Assembly (NCBI GenBank): GCA_020628305.1
Contig: JAHDFH010000015.1
Span: 1 to 38,219 of the forward strand
DNA from: Acidimicrobiales bacterium
Lineage (GTDB): Bacteria > Actinomycetota > Acidimicrobiia > Acidimicrobiales > SZUA-35
Reading direction: 5' to 3'
Length of the DNA: 38,219 nt
Of this stretch, positions 37,241-38,219 are shown one piece after another. Each line of letters begins with the position of its first letter. Positions within the stretch are counted from its first letter, which is position 1. The position numbers and the translations under genes are program-made. The notes below the pieces were generated by a model. It saw only the letters and a program-made list of their open reading frames with translations, did not search any database and was not told where the DNA came from.

Positions 37241-37246
37241 TACTAT
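37241..37246 (+). promoter_or_regulatory. Candidate -10 of the hydrolase gene (leaderless)
   Basis: TACTAT ends six bases before the GTG start at 37253 and there is no Shine-Dalgarno, so the message is probably leaderless. No clear -35 is visible. Confidence 0.35.
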
Positions 37247-37252
37247 TGATTC

Positions 37253-37999
37253 GTGACAAAGACGAAGCTAACCATTCCCTTCCGCCTTGCCCTAGATGCT
37301 ATTGTCCAGCAACCCGAAGCGAACGAGAACGCTCCTTTGGTCGTAATTTTACACGGACATACCGGCTGGAAAGAAGAAGCTCACCTGTCGAGTCTCGCAA
37401 ATGAACTTGCTAAATCTGGAATGTCATCACTTCGTTTTGACGCTCCTGGAAATAGACAGTCAGAAGGGACAATTGCAGATGATTACCGAGTCTCTAATTA
37501 CATTGAAGCAGCTGAATTCAGTCTTGAGTGGTGTAAAGCAGAGCTCGCAATCGACCAAACAAGAACCGCAATTGTCGGACATAGCATGGGCGGACTAGTT
37601 GCCCTTCAGGTTTTATCTCACAACCACGATTTTCTCGCCGGCGTCGGAATTCAACCGAGTGGGGTTATGCCTATACCAGACTCCGAACTTGTAGACCAAA
37701 GAGCGGAAACCGAACTAGATGGCGAAATCGACCTTTCAGCAGAGTATTTTATTGATAGGGCTAAGTTCAACAGTGTTGAAGCTGCTCTTAAAATAAGATG
37801 TCCACTGCTCTTAATCTCTGGAAGTCGAGACGAGATTGTTCCTGCAGAAGAGGTCAGAGCAATTCATGAAGCATGCGAGGGCTCAGAGCTGGGAGTATTC
37901 GACGCAAGCCACGAGTACAAGTACGAACCACAACCTCTGCTGGAGATTACTAGCGCTACTGTTGACTTCTTGAAGTCGCATCTTTGCGCTGAAGCGTAG
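37253..37999 (+). CDS. Alpha/beta hydrolase (dienelactone hydrolase/esterase-like)
   Basis: This 248-residue enzyme starts with GTG. The oxyanion-hole motif HGHTG is at about residues 34-38, the nucleophile elbow GHSMGG at about 109-114 (Ser nucleophile), the acid in LLISGSRDEIVP at about 188-199, and the catalytic His in DASHEYK near residue 222. All three catalytic residues are therefore present in order. It also has the LRFDAPGNRQSEG strand-loop usual in these serine esterases and lipases. It is soluble, without a signal peptide. The substrate is unknown; related proteins hydrolyse small carboxylic esters. Confidence 0.9.
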   Translation: MTKTKLTIPFRLALDAIVQQPEANENAPLVVILHGHTGWKEEAHLSSLANELAKSGMSSLRFDAPGNRQSEGTIADDYRVSNYIEAAEFSLEWCKAELAIDQTRTAIVGHSMGGLVALQVLSHNHDFLAGVGIQPSGVMPIPDSELVDQRAETELDGEIDLSAEYFIDRAKFNSVEAALKIRCPLLLISGSRDEIVPAEEVRAIHEACEGSELGVFDASHEYKYEPQPLLEITSATVDFLKSHLCAEA

Positions 38000-38080
38000 G
38001 CGTGGTTCGGCTTCGTCTTAAAGAAGGGCAATTCATCCGTTCAGCTAAAACTTCTAACTGGAGCGTACTAGAACGCAATA

Positions 38081-38117
38081 GAGATCCTACGGGGCCATCG
38101 AGGCCCCTCTGGATGAC
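38081..38117 (+). repeat. Palindromic GAGATCC...GGATGAC element, copy 7
   Basis: GAGATCCTACGGGGCC, a five-base loop (ATCGA), GGCCCC, then TCTGGATGACG. The stem GGGGCC/GGCCCC is perfect and the ATCC/GGAT ends pair outside it. It lies between the hydrolase gene and the tRNA. Confidence 0.65.
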
Positions 38118-38163
38118 GCCAGCGCTGCAGACGCTCTACTTGTGATGGCGTTGACGTTACTTG

Positions 38164-38219
38164 CACCCCGTACGGGATTTGAACCCGTGCTACTGGCATG
38201 AGAAGCCAGCGTCCTAGGC
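38164..38219 (-). tRNA. tRNA-Glu (CTC), 5' part cut by window edge
   Basis: On the minus strand the visible part contains the D-arm remnant GCCTAGGAC, the anticodon arm CTGGC-TTCTCAT-GCCAG with anticodon CTC, the T arm ACGGG-TTCAAAT-CCCGT, the 3' acceptor half ACGGGGT and the discriminator G. No CCA is encoded, as it is followed by CAA. The 5' acceptor half is beyond the window. Confidence 0.92.

Overview
The window looks like chromosomal DNA of an actinobacterium (Actinomycetota). Four things support this: a DUF2510 domain; an insert of about 90 residues, charged and helical, near the N-terminus of RpoC where actinobacterial beta' subunits carry one; a cell-wall anchoring signal of the LAxTG-like type; and several genes whose -10 box lies 6-9 bases before the start codon, as in leaderless transcription. 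GC content is moderate by eye, which would fit a free-living aquatic lineage such as Acidimicrobiia, but that rank is a guess. Most genes lie on the minus strand.

The backbone is the conserved ribosomal and RNA polymerase cluster, read right to left on the minus strand: rplJ-rplL (35247-34127), rpoB-rpoC (25331-17701), rpsL-rpsG-fusA-tuf-rpsJ (7626-3133). Only parts of the usual order remain. Each junction is opened by accessory DNA: about 8.8 kb between rplL and rpoB, and about 10 kb between rpoC and rpsL. After rpsJ a terminator ends the operon, and no other S10-operon genes follow.

The rpoC-rpsL island holds a CPBP membrane protease, a secreted protein, a 1403-residue wall-anchored surface protein, and a DrrAB-type ABC exporter divergent from a winged-helix regulator. 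The rplL-rpoB island holds an unrecognised three-gene plus-strand operon divergent from rpoB, a REP-associated tyrosine transposase (RAYT) flanked by oppositely oriented REP repeats, an MFS transporter, a Thr/His-rich membrane protein, two small plus-strand genes, and a two-gene AAA+ ATPase cassette. The left edge carries a DUF1800/DUF1501 pair and a DUF2510-AIM24 protein. The right edge carries an unknown gene, rnhB, an alpha/beta hydrolase and a truncated tRNA-Glu.

The most unusual structure is at 32396-34217. The last 30 codons of rplL and its terminator are duplicated as a direct repeat of about 158 bp. The two copies bracket the AAA+ ATPase and its 82-residue partner, as if a small cassette had inserted at the 3' end of rplL and left that end intact. 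Three families of short palindromic repeats also fill intergenic space: RAYT REPs, a GAGATCC...GGATGAC family with seven copies, and an element found at the 3' ends of three consecutive genes. One REP array is translated into the C-terminus of a neighbouring protein.
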